From Rhizobium etli 8C-3 (GTDB lineage Bacteria > Pseudomonadota > Alphaproteobacteria > Rhizobiales > Rhizobiaceae), in the NCBI RefSeq assembly GCF_001908375.1, contig NZ_CP017244.1:1922001-1986000 (forward strand): DNA of 64,000 nt, read 5' to 3'. The notes beneath the pieces are model-generated. The model was given only the letters and a program-made list of their open reading frames with translations, searched no databases and was not told the origin of the DNA. Both the position numbers and the translations under genes were made by a program. Below are positions 35,846 through 44,881 of the stretch, one piece after another. Every line of letters begins with the position of its first letter. Position 1 is the stretch's first letter.

Positions 35846-37003
35846 TCAGCCTCTTTGCCCGGCAATGCTGATTGTCTTGCGCATTCCGCCCCGAACAAAA
35901 AATGCCAGGCAGTCTTCGTCCAGTTCGATCCCCAGACCGGGTCCGTCGGGAACGGTCAGCTCAAAATCGCTGTAATCCAATGGCGTGGCGAGGATCTCTT
36001 CCGTCAGCAGCAGCGGGCCAAAGAACTCCGTGCCCCATCGCAGATCCTTTACACCGGCCATCAACTGCGCAGCCGCGATCGTGCCGATCGGCCCCTCCAG
36101 CATGGTGCCGCCATAGACACTGATCCCTCCGGTCTCCGCGATGGCGATGACCTTGGCGGCGGCGAACAGGCCGCCCGCCTGCTCGATCTTGATCGAGAAC
36201 ACATCGGCTGCGTGCGCCGTCACCGCTTCGAGCGCACTTTCCGGACCGACAAGCACTTCATCGGCCATCATGGCGATCGATGACACCCTTGTCAGCCGGG
36301 CAAGCGGGGCGATGCCGCAGACCGGCTGCTCCACCAGTACGCAACCCGCCTCGGCGAGTGCGGCGATCGCATTGCGTGCCTCCCGCTCCCGCCAGGCCAT
36401 GTTCGCGTCGACGCGGATTGACGCCATGTCCGGCAGCGCCTTGCGGATGGCAGCCACGTGACGGATGTCCTCCTCGATCGACTTGAGGCCGATCTTCAGC
36501 TTGAAATCCTTGTGGCGGCGCCGGTCGAGCATCGCCTGCGCCTCGTCGATGTCCCTTGCGGTATCACCGGATGCCAGCGTCCAGGCAATCGGCAGGCTCT
36601 TGTGACGGCGACCCCCGAGCAACTCGGACATCGACACGCCGAGGCGGCGGGCCTGGCAATCGAGCAATGCGGCTTCGACGGCGCATTTGGCGAAATGATT
36701 GCCCTTCACTGCCTTGCGCACGCGGTCCATGGCAACCTGCACCCGCGTCGGATCGAAACCCAGGAGCAGGGGCGCGATGTATTCGTCAATCGTGATCTTC
36801 ATGCCTTCCGGGCTCTCCGGTCCATAGGCGAGCCCGCCAATGGTGGTGCCCTCGCCCAGGCCCTCGACCCCGTCCGAGCAGCGCAGGCGCACGATCATCA
36901 TGCTCTGGCGGCTCATGGTGACCATCGATAGTCTGTGCGGCCGGATAGTCGGCAGATCGAGTATAATAGCCTCGATCGAGACGATACGAACTTCCACGGA
37001 CAC
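35846..37003 (-). CDS. catB: Muconate cycloisomerase
   Basis: 385 residues of the enolase superfamily. The capping domain contains the 20s loop TIRPHRLSM; the barrel has the KxK pair (FKLKIGLKS), the metal acids in RVDANMAW and VEQPV, and the region of the second Lys at SIKIEQAGG. It cyclises cis,cis-muconate to muconolactone. The start is GTG 37003, with GGGAGG 7 bases upstream. It is the first gene of the operon, divergent from catR. Confidence 0.94.
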   Translation of the reverse strand: MSVEVRIVSIEAIILDLPTIRPHRLSMVTMSRQSMMIVRLRCSDGVEGLGEGTTIGGLAYGPESPEGMKITIDEYIAPLLLGFDPTRVQVAMDRVRKAVKGNHFAKCAVEAALLDCQARRLGVSMSELLGGRRHKSLPIAWTLASGDTARDIDEAQAMLDRRRHKDFKLKIGLKSIEEDIRHVAAIRKALPDMASIRVDANMAWREREARNAIAALAEAGCVLVEQPVCGIAPLARLTRVSSIAMMADEVLVGPESALEAVTAHAADVFSIKIEQAGGLFAAAKVIAIAETGGISVYGGTMLEGPIGTIAAAQLMAGVKDLRWGTEFFGPLLLTEEILATPLDYSDFELTVPDGPGLGIELDEDCLAFFVRGGMRKTISIAGQRG

Positions 37004-37079
37004 CGCACTTCCTCCCTTTATTTGCAGGAAGGCTAGCGTCCTATTAGTGTCGGGTCCAAAACTATATAAGTCGAACTTT

Positions 37080-37094
37080 ATACCCGGGAGGTAT
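37080..37094. promoter_or_regulatory. CatR/BenM-type operator, ATAC-N7-GTAT
   Basis: The 15 bases read ATAC-CCGGGAG-GTAT, an exact match to the recognition site of CatM/BenM/CatR regulators. The centre is 84 bases before the catB start. On the minus strand TTGGAC and CTAGCC, 17 bases apart (about 37034-37062), could be -35 and -10 boxes, which would place this site near the usual -65. It ends 7 bases before the catR start codon, so binding would also cover catR's ribosome site region and allow autorepression. Confidence 0.75.
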
Positions 37095-37101
37095 AGTAGG
37101 A

Positions 37102-38049
37102 ATGGAATTACGCCAACTCCGCTACTTCGTGGCGGTCGCCACCGAGCGCAATTTTTCGCGCGCCGCGGAAATCCTCCATATTGCCCAACCGCCGCTCAGT
37201 CGGCAGATCCAGCAGTTGGAGGAGGAAATGGGCGTCCACCTGATCGACCGGTCCAAGCGGCCGCTGAGCTTGACGGAAGCCGGACGGTTTTTCTTCGAGC
37301 AGGCCTCGCAGATCATGGCGCGGCTCGAACACGTCCGCGAACAGACCCAAAGAATAGGAAAGGCCCAGCGCGAACGGTTCATCATCGGCTGCGTCGGCTC
37401 CACCCTCTATGGAGGCATGCCGGACCTCGTCCGGCGCATGCGTCAGCGCTGGCCCGACCTCGACATCGAGATTCTGGAAATGATGTCAACCCAACAGATG
37501 ACTGCGCTTAAGGAACGCCGCATCGATCTGGGTTTCGGCAGAGTACGGTTCAATGACAGGGAAGTGGAACGGCTGACGCTGCGAGAGGAGCGACTGGTCG
37601 TAGCCTTTCCGAAGGGCCATCCGAAATCTCTCAGCAAGGAGCCCATCGACCTTTCCGAACTCGAAGGCGAATCGCTGATCATCTATCCCTCGGCCCCCCG
37701 GCCAAGCTTCGCGGACGAGACACTGAACCTGCTCGGTGAGATCAGCGTCCATCCAAGCCATGTCGAGGAAGTTCGTGAGATTCAGACCGCGCTCGGTATG
37801 GTCGCGGCCGGTGCCGGCCTGTGCATCATCCCCGCGGCCTCGCAGCGCCAACGGCCGGACGATGTCTGCTATCGTATGATTGCCGACGAGAAGGCCACCT
37901 CGCCCGTTATCATGAGCTATCGGCGTAACGAAGCGGGCGATCGGATCGACGAGATAAAACAGATTATCCGCGAAATGTATGCCGACAATCCACCCTGGCT
38001 CCAGCTCTCCAGTGTTCGTCTGGACGCGCTAGAGAGCGGAAGAAAATAG
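37102..38049 (+). CDS. catR: LysR-type regulator of the cat/ben operon
   Basis: 315 residues. The N-terminal winged helix begins MELRQLRYFVAVATERNFSRAA, as in CatR/BenM/CatM, followed by the effector domain. Divergent to catB with 98 bases between. Family members respond to cis,cis-muconate (and benzoate in BenM) and activate catabolic operons while repressing themselves. Which effector is used here cannot be told from the sequence. Confidence 0.9.
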   Translation: MELRQLRYFVAVATERNFSRAAEILHIAQPPLSRQIQQLEEEMGVHLIDRSKRPLSLTEAGRFFFEQASQIMARLEHVREQTQRIGKAQRERFIIGCVGSTLYGGMPDLVRRMRQRWPDLDIEILEMMSTQQMTALKERRIDLGFGRVRFNDREVERLTLREERLVVAFPKGHPKSLSKEPIDLSELEGESLIIYPSAPRPSFADETLNLLGEISVHPSHVEEVREIQTALGMVAAGAGLCIIPAASQRQRPDDVCYRMIADEKATSPVIMSYRRNEAGDRIDEIKQIIREMYADNPPWLQLSSVRLDALESGRK

Positions 38050-38252
38050 ACAACCATCGATGGATTAATATTCGAATGCCCGCCGTGACGCTGTCGTTCC
38101 CGACGATACATTACGCGATCGTTTTGGCCCAGAACGCGAACATCCTCCGCAACAAGCCGTGCACAGGGCTCGTAATGTTGCTGCCGCTGTGCGATGACGC
38201 CGGACGCAGGCTGTTTTTGGCCCGAAAGCGGTCGTTGATCAACTCTCTCCTA

Positions 38253-38639
38253 CTATGGGAGCTGGGCTTCGATTGCCGACTTGTCTATTACTGACCAAAC
38301 TGAGCTGATCTTCGATCCTACGAACTCGTAGAAAACGTGCTCCGTAAAGGATACTCGACGTCCATTGACGCGCAGGCCCAAGAACTCGCCTTTCGGGGAG
38401 CAATCGAAGAAAAGGCGGGCTGCAAGGCGCGGCGGCTCACAGACAAGCAGTTGGACGTTGAACTGCAAATCCGGAATGTCTACGAAGTCCTTCACCAGCA
38501 TTTCCCGGTAGCCCGATAGCCTTAGCAGCCGACCGTTATGCTGTACGTCGTTCTCAACGAAACGGCCAAGCTCGTCCCAGGCTTGCCGGTTGAGGCAATC
38601 CAAGTAGGCACGATATATATCGACGAGGTCTCCGGTCAT
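38253..38639 (-). CDS. SnoaL-like / NTF2-fold ester cyclase family protein
   Basis: 128 residues. The pattern IYRAYLDCLNRQAWDEL, then VNGRRVSFTEHVFYEF near the C-terminus, is that of predicted ester cyclases with a SnoaL-like fold. Members include polyketide cyclases and many proteins of unknown role. It stands alone, convergent with catR, with no clear partner. The specific reaction is unknown. Confidence 0.75.
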   Translation of the reverse strand: MTGDLVDIYRAYLDCLNRQAWDELGRFVENDVQHNGRLLRLSGYREMLVKDFVDIPDLQFNVQLLVCEPPRLAARLFFDCSPKGEFLGLRVNGRRVSFTEHVFYEFVGSKISSVWSVIDKSAIEAQLP

Positions 38640-39309
38640 GGACGTCTCCTTTTGCCGAAAGGCCCAAAAGCTACCCGATCTTCAACGTCAAGAGATAGCG
38701 CACTGCCCTCTTCCGCATATGCGGCGGTTCGCGCCTCTATTGGGCAGCATGGTTCTTCCCGTAGGAGCTTATCTGTCGCTTGCATTTATTTGGTGTCTTC
38801 CGAAGCCGGCGAAGCGACTCCTCTTCAACTGATCATTGCCCGTGTGGGCAAGGACCGGTTTCTGCTGGCTTCCTGCCGAAGGCATCGAGCGGTATCGCGT
38901 CAGCGATGCACAAAACGTGATCACCCGGCGAGCGTTTTGGTTCCAACAGCACTTCCGGTTTCAGAGGTGCCTACCACGAACAACCATCGGTGGGACGGTA
39001 TGGCAAGACCGACGCTGCGAAAGTTGGACGCGGGAAAGCGAAAAAGCCTGCAAACCATAGCGCCGCAGAGATTTTGAAAGATCTTGCCTCACTTGCTTTC
39101 TAGCCTGTAAAATGCTACCTATAGATGAAATATTGGGAGACGCAGCTGGCAGTGTCGCAACCAGCTGACGATCAACGCCGTACGAAAGGCGGTCGCAACT
39201 CCGCAGTTTCGACGGCGCAAGAAGGCGGTTCGATTGCATCGAGGAGCGACCATCTTGCGCAAGGATTATATGTCGCGCCGCCGGCGGCGCTTCATCAGGA
39301 GGCAGTGCT
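38640..39309. other. Stretch without a supported gene
   Basis: About 670 bases with only weak overlapping frames; none has a recognisable family. It probably contains the promoter of the SnoaL-like gene on one side and of the 39310 gene on the other. Confidence 0.4.
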
Positions 39310-39690
39310 ATGTCTGAGGAAGTCGATCGCACGGGCGCGAAAAATGAGAGTGAAGTCGTAGCCCTGTCGAAAACACTTGCCTGGACATGCGGCGTGATCG
39401 CGCAAAGCGGCCCCGAGGAGCGACAGCGGATCGCGGCCGCCTATAGGCAAGCCCAAACCCTGATCGCCGGCATCCCGCTCGAGGGCGGTGACGCCCGCAG
39501 GCGGATCGTCGCCTGCATTGAGCGGTCAGATACCTATCGCGCGGCCGAGGACATCGCCTGCGTCGGCTGGATAATGACTGCCATCCAGGAGCGGGTGAAC
39601 GAACGGGATCTTCCCCACTGGCGCCAGCTCCGCAAGGTTATCAAACTGGCCTTGAAACTCTTGGTCCAGCCGGAGGCTACCGTGCATTGA
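39310..39690 (+). CDS. Hypothetical protein (126 aa)
   Basis: AGGAGG lies 7 bases before the ATG, so translation is likely. The protein is helical and soluble, without a signal peptide or membrane helix. It contains WTCGVIAQSGPEERQRIAAA and two Cys in the middle (RIVACIERS, EDIACVGW). I recognise no family, and the neighbours give no hint. Confidence 0.55.
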   Translation: MSEEVDRTGAKNESEVVALSKTLAWTCGVIAQSGPEERQRIAAAYRQAQTLIAGIPLEGGDARRRIVACIERSDTYRAAEDIACVGWIMTAIQERVNERDLPHWRQLRKVIKLALKLLVQPEATVH

Positions 39691-40261
39691 AGTGTAAGGC
39701 GGGATGGCGAGTGCTCTCGACGCGACGGCCGAGCCGGTGACGAAGAAGCAATGTTTCATCAGGGCGGTTCTGTTCGATCTCATGACCCGGAGATGTCGAT
39801 GCCCATGCCAAAAAATTCACTCTCCTCTACGACAGGGAAGGCCCGATTCGGTTTCGCCCCGCTATGATCTGATGCCCACGCGGCTCGATCCCCATCTGAC
39901 AGATCTGCTTGCCTTCAGCATTGGCGAAGCGACAAAGCTGACCGACCTCGACCTGGCGGATCTTGCAGCATTTTTGAATTGGGGATCGTCTCACCGCGCG
40001 CACAACTCGCCTCACACAAGACTGACCCGGGAAATTTCAGCAGGGCTTGCGGTCGAGCTGCCGAGGCTTGATCGGACTGGCTGTTCCGCCGTTTCAAGTC
40101 GTTCAACTCGAAAACCCTCATCGACTGGTCAACAGAATTCGCAAAGAGCTGATGCTGGATCGACAGCGACTACGCCCTCCACTCCTATCTAATGCTGTCT
40201 CGTAGCAGTGAGGCCCATTGCAATAAGGACAGATCGCTTTTCGTTTTACTCGCTCAAAGCA
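39691..40261. other. Stretch without a supported gene
   Basis: About 570 bases. A frame near 39870-40160 (PTRLDPHLTDLLAF onward) is open but has no start site or family match, and may be a decayed gene. Nothing firm can be stated. Confidence 0.35.
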
Positions 40262-41407
40262 TCAGTCCGCTAGAGACCAGTCTGATCGCACCTTGCCGTT
40301 GTGTTCGCCCAGCCTAGGCGACTTGTGATGCGAGTTCAGTGCCGCCCCTGAAAAGATGATTGGCGTTCGGATGCCCGGTATTCCTTCATTGTCCACCGCC
40401 ATCTTCCTATGCGCGACTTGCGGGTCGGCGAATACGTCTTCCACGGTATTGATCGGCCCGGCGGGAACGCCCACACGCGCCAGGTCGGCCAGCAAATCCG
40501 TCCGTTTGAAAAGCTTTGTCTGCGCTTCCATCACCGATGTCAGTTCCTCTCGATGACGCACTCTGTCCGCGTTTGTCTTGAAACGGGCGTCGGCGGCCAC
40601 AGCGAAAAGCCGGAGAACATCGCATATGCGTGCGAACTGACTGTCGTTTCCGCAGGCGATAATGATGTTGCCGTCGGATACCGGGAATACCTGATATGGC
40701 GCGATGTTGGGATGCGCATTGCCGAGCCGCGTCGGCGCCTTTCCCGAGGCCAGAAAATTCATCGCCTGGTTGGCCAGCACCGCGACCGTGCTGTCCAGCA
40801 GGGCCATATCGATATGCTGTCCCTCCCCCGTGCTGTTGCGGAGGATCAATGCGGCCTGGATGGCGATGACCGAATAGAGGCCGGTGAAGATATCGCCGAA
40901 CGCCACGCCGATTTTCTGCGGCTCGCCGTCTGGCTCACCAGTCAAATCCATGATGCCCGCCATGCCCTGAACGATGAAATCATATCCTGCCCGGCCGGCA
41001 TATGGGCCGGTTTGGCCAAAGCCGGTAATCGAGCAGTAGATCAGCGTGGGATTGATCGCCTTCAGGCTCTCGTAATCGAGACCGAACTTCTTCAGTCCGC
41101 CTACCTTGAAGTTCTCGATGACGACGTCCGCGTTCGCGATCAGTGCACGAACCCTTTCGACGTCTTCCGCCGACTTGAAATCCGCCGTGATGCCCAGTTT
41201 TCCGCGATTGCAGCTATGGAAGTAGGCTGCCGCGACATCCTCCCCATCCTCGATGAAGGGAGGCCCCCAGCGGCGCGTATCGTCGCCCTCCGGGCTTTCC
41301 ACCTTGATGACGGTCGCTCCCAGGTCGGCAAGTGTCTGTCCAGCCCACGGACCGGCCAGGATACGGGCCAGCTCCACCACCCGAACGCCTTCAAGCGGAA
41401 ATTGCAT
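40262..41407 (-). CDS. CaiB/BaiF family CoA-transferase, probably glutarate-CoA transferase
   Basis: 381 residues from the ATG at 41407 (AGGGAG upstream); the extra upstream codons read into the ETF-QO remnant in the wrong frame. Class III CoA-transferase features: VRVVELARILAGPWAGQTLADLGA, then KVESPEGDDTR, and the catalytic Asp in AGYDFIVQGMAG. With a glutaryl-CoA dehydrogenase 0.6 kb upstream, activation of glutarate using succinyl-CoA (as in SUGCT-like enzymes) is the best guess. Formyl- or other dicarboxyl-CoA transfer is possible. Confidence 0.82.
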   Translation of the reverse strand: MQFPLEGVRVVELARILAGPWAGQTLADLGATVIKVESPEGDDTRRWGPPFIEDGEDVAAAYFHSCNRGKLGITADFKSAEDVERVRALIANADVVIENFKVGGLKKFGLDYESLKAINPTLIYCSITGFGQTGPYAGRAGYDFIVQGMAGIMDLTGEPDGEPQKIGVAFGDIFTGLYSVIAIQAALILRNSTGEGQHIDMALLDSTVAVLANQAMNFLASGKAPTRLGNAHPNIAPYQVFPVSDGNIIIACGNDSQFARICDVLRLFAVAADARFKTNADRVRHREELTSVMEAQTKLFKRTDLLADLARVGVPAGPINTVEDVFADPQVAHRKMAVDNEGIPGIRTPIIFSGAALNSHHKSPRLGEHNGKVRSDWSLAD

Positions 41408-41445
41408 CGGTACTCCCTGATCATTGCTAAGCTCGCCGATCCGCC

Positions 41446-41667
41446 TCACATATTCGGGTAGACCGGCCCCTCGCCGCCCTGCGGCACCACCCAGTTGATG
41501 TTCTGGTTCGGGTCCTTGATGTCGCAGGTCTTGCAGTGGACGCAGTTCTGGGCGTTGATGACGAAGGTGTCCTTGCCGTCCTTCTCCACCCATTCATAGA
41601 CCCCGGCCGGACGGTAGCGGGTTGACGGTCCGGCATAGACGTCGAGCTCCGAGGCCTTCTGCAGCTG
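41446..41667 (-). pseudogene. C-terminal fragment of ETF-ubiquinone oxidoreductase
   Basis: Minus strand, reading [21 protein letters not shown] and then the 4Fe-4S motif [13 protein letters not shown], ending PVYPNM with a stop at 41446. These are the last 74 or so codons of ETF-QO, which takes electrons from acyl-CoA dehydrogenases via ETF. The first 480 codons are gone and the piece is joined at about 41665 to another gene, so it is not functional. Confidence 0.85.
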
Positions 41668-41911
41668 AAAGAGAGAACGCTGCCTTTATTCGGGAGATCG
41701 CCTGCTCAGCCGTCTCGCCCGGCATTTTGCCGGTTTCGACCTGCCACCTGAAATATCCGGCACTCGTTTCGATGCTCGCCCGGATTCGAGCTTTATCGAG
41801 ATCGTAAACAAAGGCCTCATGCCCATGTTTCGCCACGACTTCCGCGATGCCAGTCCCCATCTGGCCGGCGCCAATGACGGCGACGGTAGAAAGCTCATTC
41901 GCAATAGGCAT
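41668..41911 (-). pseudogene. N-terminal fragment of 3-hydroxyacyl-CoA dehydrogenase
   Basis: From ATG 41911 it reads TVAVIGAGQMGTGIAEVVAKHG and YDLDKARI, the NAD-binding start of 3-hydroxybutyryl-CoA dehydrogenase, for about 78 codons up to RIKAAFSL. Then it runs out of frame into the ETF-QO remnant and ends at 41594. About 200 codons are missing. It would have acted on the crotonyl-CoA branch after glutaryl-CoA dehydrogenase. Confidence 0.82.
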
Positions 41912-41970
41912 GCTGCCTCTCGGTGATTTGTAAGTTGAAGCACGATCTGCGCCAAACAGACGATGGGGAA

Positions 41971-43155
41971 TTAGAAGAATGCCTGGAGGCCAGTCTGCGC
42001 ACGCCCAAGGATCAGCGCATGGACGTCGTGGGTGCCCTCGTATGTGTTGACCGTCTCCAAGTTCTGCGCGTGGCGCATGACATGGTATTCGATCTGAATG
42101 CCGTTGCCGCCATGCATATCCCGGGCTTGCCGCGCTATTTCAAGCGCCTTTCCGCAGTTGTTGCGTTTGACGATCGAGATCATTTCCGGGGCCATCTTGT
42201 GCTCATCCATCAGGCGGCCGACGCGAAGCGAGCCCTGCAGTCCAAGCGCGATCTCGGTCATCATATCGGCGAGCTTCTTTTGATAAAGCTGCATCCCCGC
42301 AAGCGGTTTGCCGAACTGCTTGCGGTCCAGACCATATTGACGGGCGCGGAACCAGCAGTCCTCGGCAGCTCCCATGACGCCCCAGGAGATGCCGTAGCGG
42401 GCACGGTTGAGGCAGCCGAACGGCCCCTTCAGACCGGAAACGCCGGGCAGAAGCGCATCCTCGGTGACTTCGACACCATCCATTACGATTTCGCCTGTGA
42501 TCGAGGCACGCAGCGAAAGCTTACCGCCGATCTTCGGCGCCGAAAGCCCCGTCATGCCCTTTTCGAGAACGAAGCCGCGTATTTCGTTGTTATGAGCCTC
42601 AGACTTTGCCCAGACGACGAAAACATCGGCAATCGGCGAGTTCGAGATCCACATCTTGGAGCCCCGCAATCGATAGCCGCCTTCGATTTTCTCCGCGCGG
42701 GTTTTCATGCCGCCGGGATCGGAGCCCGCGTCGGGTTCGGTCAGGCCGAAACAGCCGATCAGCTCACCCGTGACGAGGCCCGGCAGATACTTTTTCTTCT
42801 GCTCGTCAGAGCCGTAGGCGAAGATCGGGTAAATGACCAGCGAGGACTGCACGCTCATCATCGATCGATATCCGGAGTCGATGCGCTCGACCTCGCGAGC
42901 GATCAGGCCGTAGGCGACGTAGGATGCGTTCGCGGCTCCGTACTCTTCCGGCAGCGTCACACCGAGAAGGCCGGTCTGCCCCATTAACCTGAACAGTTCC
43001 GGGTCGGTCGTTTCGTCGAGATAGGCCTCCTGGACGCGCGGCAGGAGTTCGGATTCTGCGAAAGCCGCGGCGGACTCGCGGATCATCCGTTCATCTTCGG
43101 TCAGCTGATCATCGAGCAGAAAGGGGTCATTCCAAGAAAAGGCCAAGATCGTCAT
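41971..43155 (-). CDS. gcdH: Glutaryl-CoA dehydrogenase
   Basis: 394 residues from the start at 43155. [19 protein letters not shown] matches the GcdH N-terminus. Acyl-CoA dehydrogenase signatures include [17 protein letters not shown] and [18 protein letters not shown], and the catalytic Glu lies in [16 protein letters not shown]. It oxidatively decarboxylates glutaryl-CoA to crotonyl-CoA, passing electrons to ETF. The nearby ETF-QO is only a remnant, so a copy elsewhere must serve it. The GGGAGG is almost adjacent to the ATG, an unusually short spacing. Divergent from a LysR gene. Confidence 0.92.
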   Translation of the reverse strand: MTILAFSWNDPFLLDDQLTEDERMIRESAAAFAESELLPRVQEAYLDETTDPELFRLMGQTGLLGVTLPEEYGAANASYVAYGLIAREVERIDSGYRSMMSVQSSLVIYPIFAYGSDEQKKKYLPGLVTGELIGCFGLTEPDAGSDPGGMKTRAEKIEGGYRLRGSKMWISNSPIADVFVVWAKSEAHNNEIRGFVLEKGMTGLSAPKIGGKLSLRASITGEIVMDGVEVTEDALLPGVSGLKGPFGCLNRARYGISWGVMGAAEDCWFRARQYGLDRKQFGKPLAGMQLYQKKLADMMTEIALGLQGSLRVGRLMDEHKMAPEMISIVKRNNCGKALEIARQARDMHGGNGIQIEYHVMRHAQNLETVNTYEGTHDVHALILGRAQTGLQAFF

Positions 43156-43262
43156 CCTCCCGTTGAGGTTTTCGGCGGTTCGATTTGATGGAATTAGAAC
43201 CGTTTTTCCGGCATTGAGAAAGCGAGGTTTACTCATCAGCCTATGAGTTATAGTAATAGCTG

Positions 43263-44198
43263 ATGGCAAACCTGTCACGAAGACTCCTCCCCTCGACCTC
43301 CGCTCTCGCGGCTTTCGATTCCGTCGCGCGGCTAGGCACCTTCTCTGCGGCAGCTGAGGAGCTTTCCTTGACGCAGGGCGCTATCAGCCGGCAGATTGCC
43401 GCGCTTGAACAACAACTGGGCGTTTTGCTGTTCGAGCGCACGAGCCGTGGTGTCAACCTCACAGAGGCCGGCACCGATTATGCGCGAGCCATTGCCAGCG
43501 CTCTGGCGGAAATTCGTTCCGCTTCATTGCAGGTCATGACCAAACAGCATAACGATCAACTCAATCTTGCCATCTTGCCAACATTCGGAACCCGCTGGCT
43601 GATGCCACGCATTCCGCGATTTGTCGCCAGACACCCGCAGATCACCTTGAACTTCGCGACGCGCATAGGGATATTCGATTTCGACCGCGACGACATCGAC
43701 ATGGCAATCCATATCGGCCAGCCTGACTGGCCGGGGGCGGAAATCACATTTCTGATGGAGGAGATGGTAGCGCCGGTCGCGTCCCCGTCTTTTCTGATTT
43801 CGCATCCCATCTTGGAGGCTGAGGATCTGCTTCGCCTGCCGCTGCTGCAGATGACATCCCGTCCTGGGGCCTGGAGCCATTTTTTCGAGAGCCTCGAGAT
43901 CAGCGGCACCCCATCGCAGGCGATGCGGTTCGAGCAGTTCAGCAATGTTGCCCAAGCCTGCATTGCCGGGCTGGGGCTCGCGTTGATGCCGCTTTTCCTC
44001 ATCGACTCCGAGCTTGCGAATGGCCAGCTCGTTCAAGCCCTTCCGCATCAGGTCAAAAGCCCCAGCGCCTACTATGCGGTCGCGCCGCTCAGCAGGAAGA
44101 ATTTGCGTCCGGTCGTGGCGTTTCGAGCATGGCTTATCGAAGAGATCGCGCGTTACCAGCAATCGCTGCCGGCTGATGGAGGAACTCGGCTGCAATAG
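43263..44198 (+). CDS. LysR-type regulator, GcvA-like, divergent from gcdH
   Basis: 311 residues. The helix-turn-helix lies at about residues 20-65 ([25 protein letters not shown]), and the effector domain has the GcvA-type [11 protein letters not shown] region. It starts 107 bases from gcdH on the opposite strand, the standard LysR arrangement, so it probably controls gcdH and the glutarate module. Confidence 0.88.
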   Translation: MANLSRRLLPSTSALAAFDSVARLGTFSAAAEELSLTQGAISRQIAALEQQLGVLLFERTSRGVNLTEAGTDYARAIASALAEIRSASLQVMTKQHNDQLNLAILPTFGTRWLMPRIPRFVARHPQITLNFATRIGIFDFDRDDIDMAIHIGQPDWPGAEITFLMEEMVAPVASPSFLISHPILEAEDLLRLPLLQMTSRPGAWSHFFESLEISGTPSQAMRFEQFSNVAQACIAGLGLALMPLFLIDSELANGQLVQALPHQVKSPSAYYAVAPLSRKNLRPVVAFRAWLIEEIARYQQSLPADGGTRLQ

Positions 44199-44881
44199 CA
44201 GCTGGTGCAGGGCCCATTCGACCCTTCGCTCATGTTCGATTGCAAGCGTTCAAGGGGCACTCGACGTTGCTGATCCACGGCCCTTGATTGGTGCCCAAAG
44301 ACGCCAGTCAGGGGGAACCTACTTGATCCTAAGATCCGGCCACTTTCGTCGCCGCAACAGTTATTAGCACAAAGAGATTTCCGCTCTCTCCGTTCTAATT
44401 ATTAGAACGATGAATTCCTGAGCGATTTATAACTTTCTTTCGACAAAATATTGCGTTTGAAATCAAAGCGCAATGGCTTGAGGGCTCGATCGTACCTCAA
44501 CGCGAAGCTCATCCTGCCTAATTTTCAATCACGTATAAAATTTCATCAAAACTCTTGCAAAAAGCGGCTTCTGCATGAGACAAAGAGCTCGCGGGTAGAA
44601 GCGGTCTGAACCATGGTTCTGGACATTGCTCGGCAGGTAAATCTGTCGAGGAGTGTCCAAATGCAAGGGAAAATCAGCGATCTCGCCCCGAAATCCGCCG
44701 AGATCGACACCGGATTCGACCAGCTTCGCACGCATCGCTGCTTTGCATGCCTGAGAAGCAAGCGCCCCGAAAAACGCGATTGCGCGATCGCCAGGCTCGT
44801 TGCGAATGGCTTCCATCCGGAGCGCGTCGCTAATCTCCGTCCGTACTTAAAAACAGAACACTGATTGCGAAAGGTCGACCC
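44199..44881. other. Intergenic stretch upstream of the ABC importer
   Basis: About 680 bases, AT-rich at 44330-44470. Two opposed short frames at 44529-44864 show no family signature or convincing start. No TPP riboswitch signature (CUGAGA box or its partner) was found, although the importer downstream is of the THI5 type. The promoter of the importer must lie here. Confidence 0.4.

Noticed and set aside
39870..40160. A possible gene or integrase relic
   Set aside because: The frame lacks a start signal and I could not recognise a family, so it is left as unassigned.
44529..44864. Two opposing short open frames before the ABC importer
   Set aside because: They are mutual shadows without ribosome sites or recognisable families.
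44199..44881. A TPP riboswitch upstream of the THI5-like importer
   Set aside because: Neither of the conserved thi-box sequences could be found.
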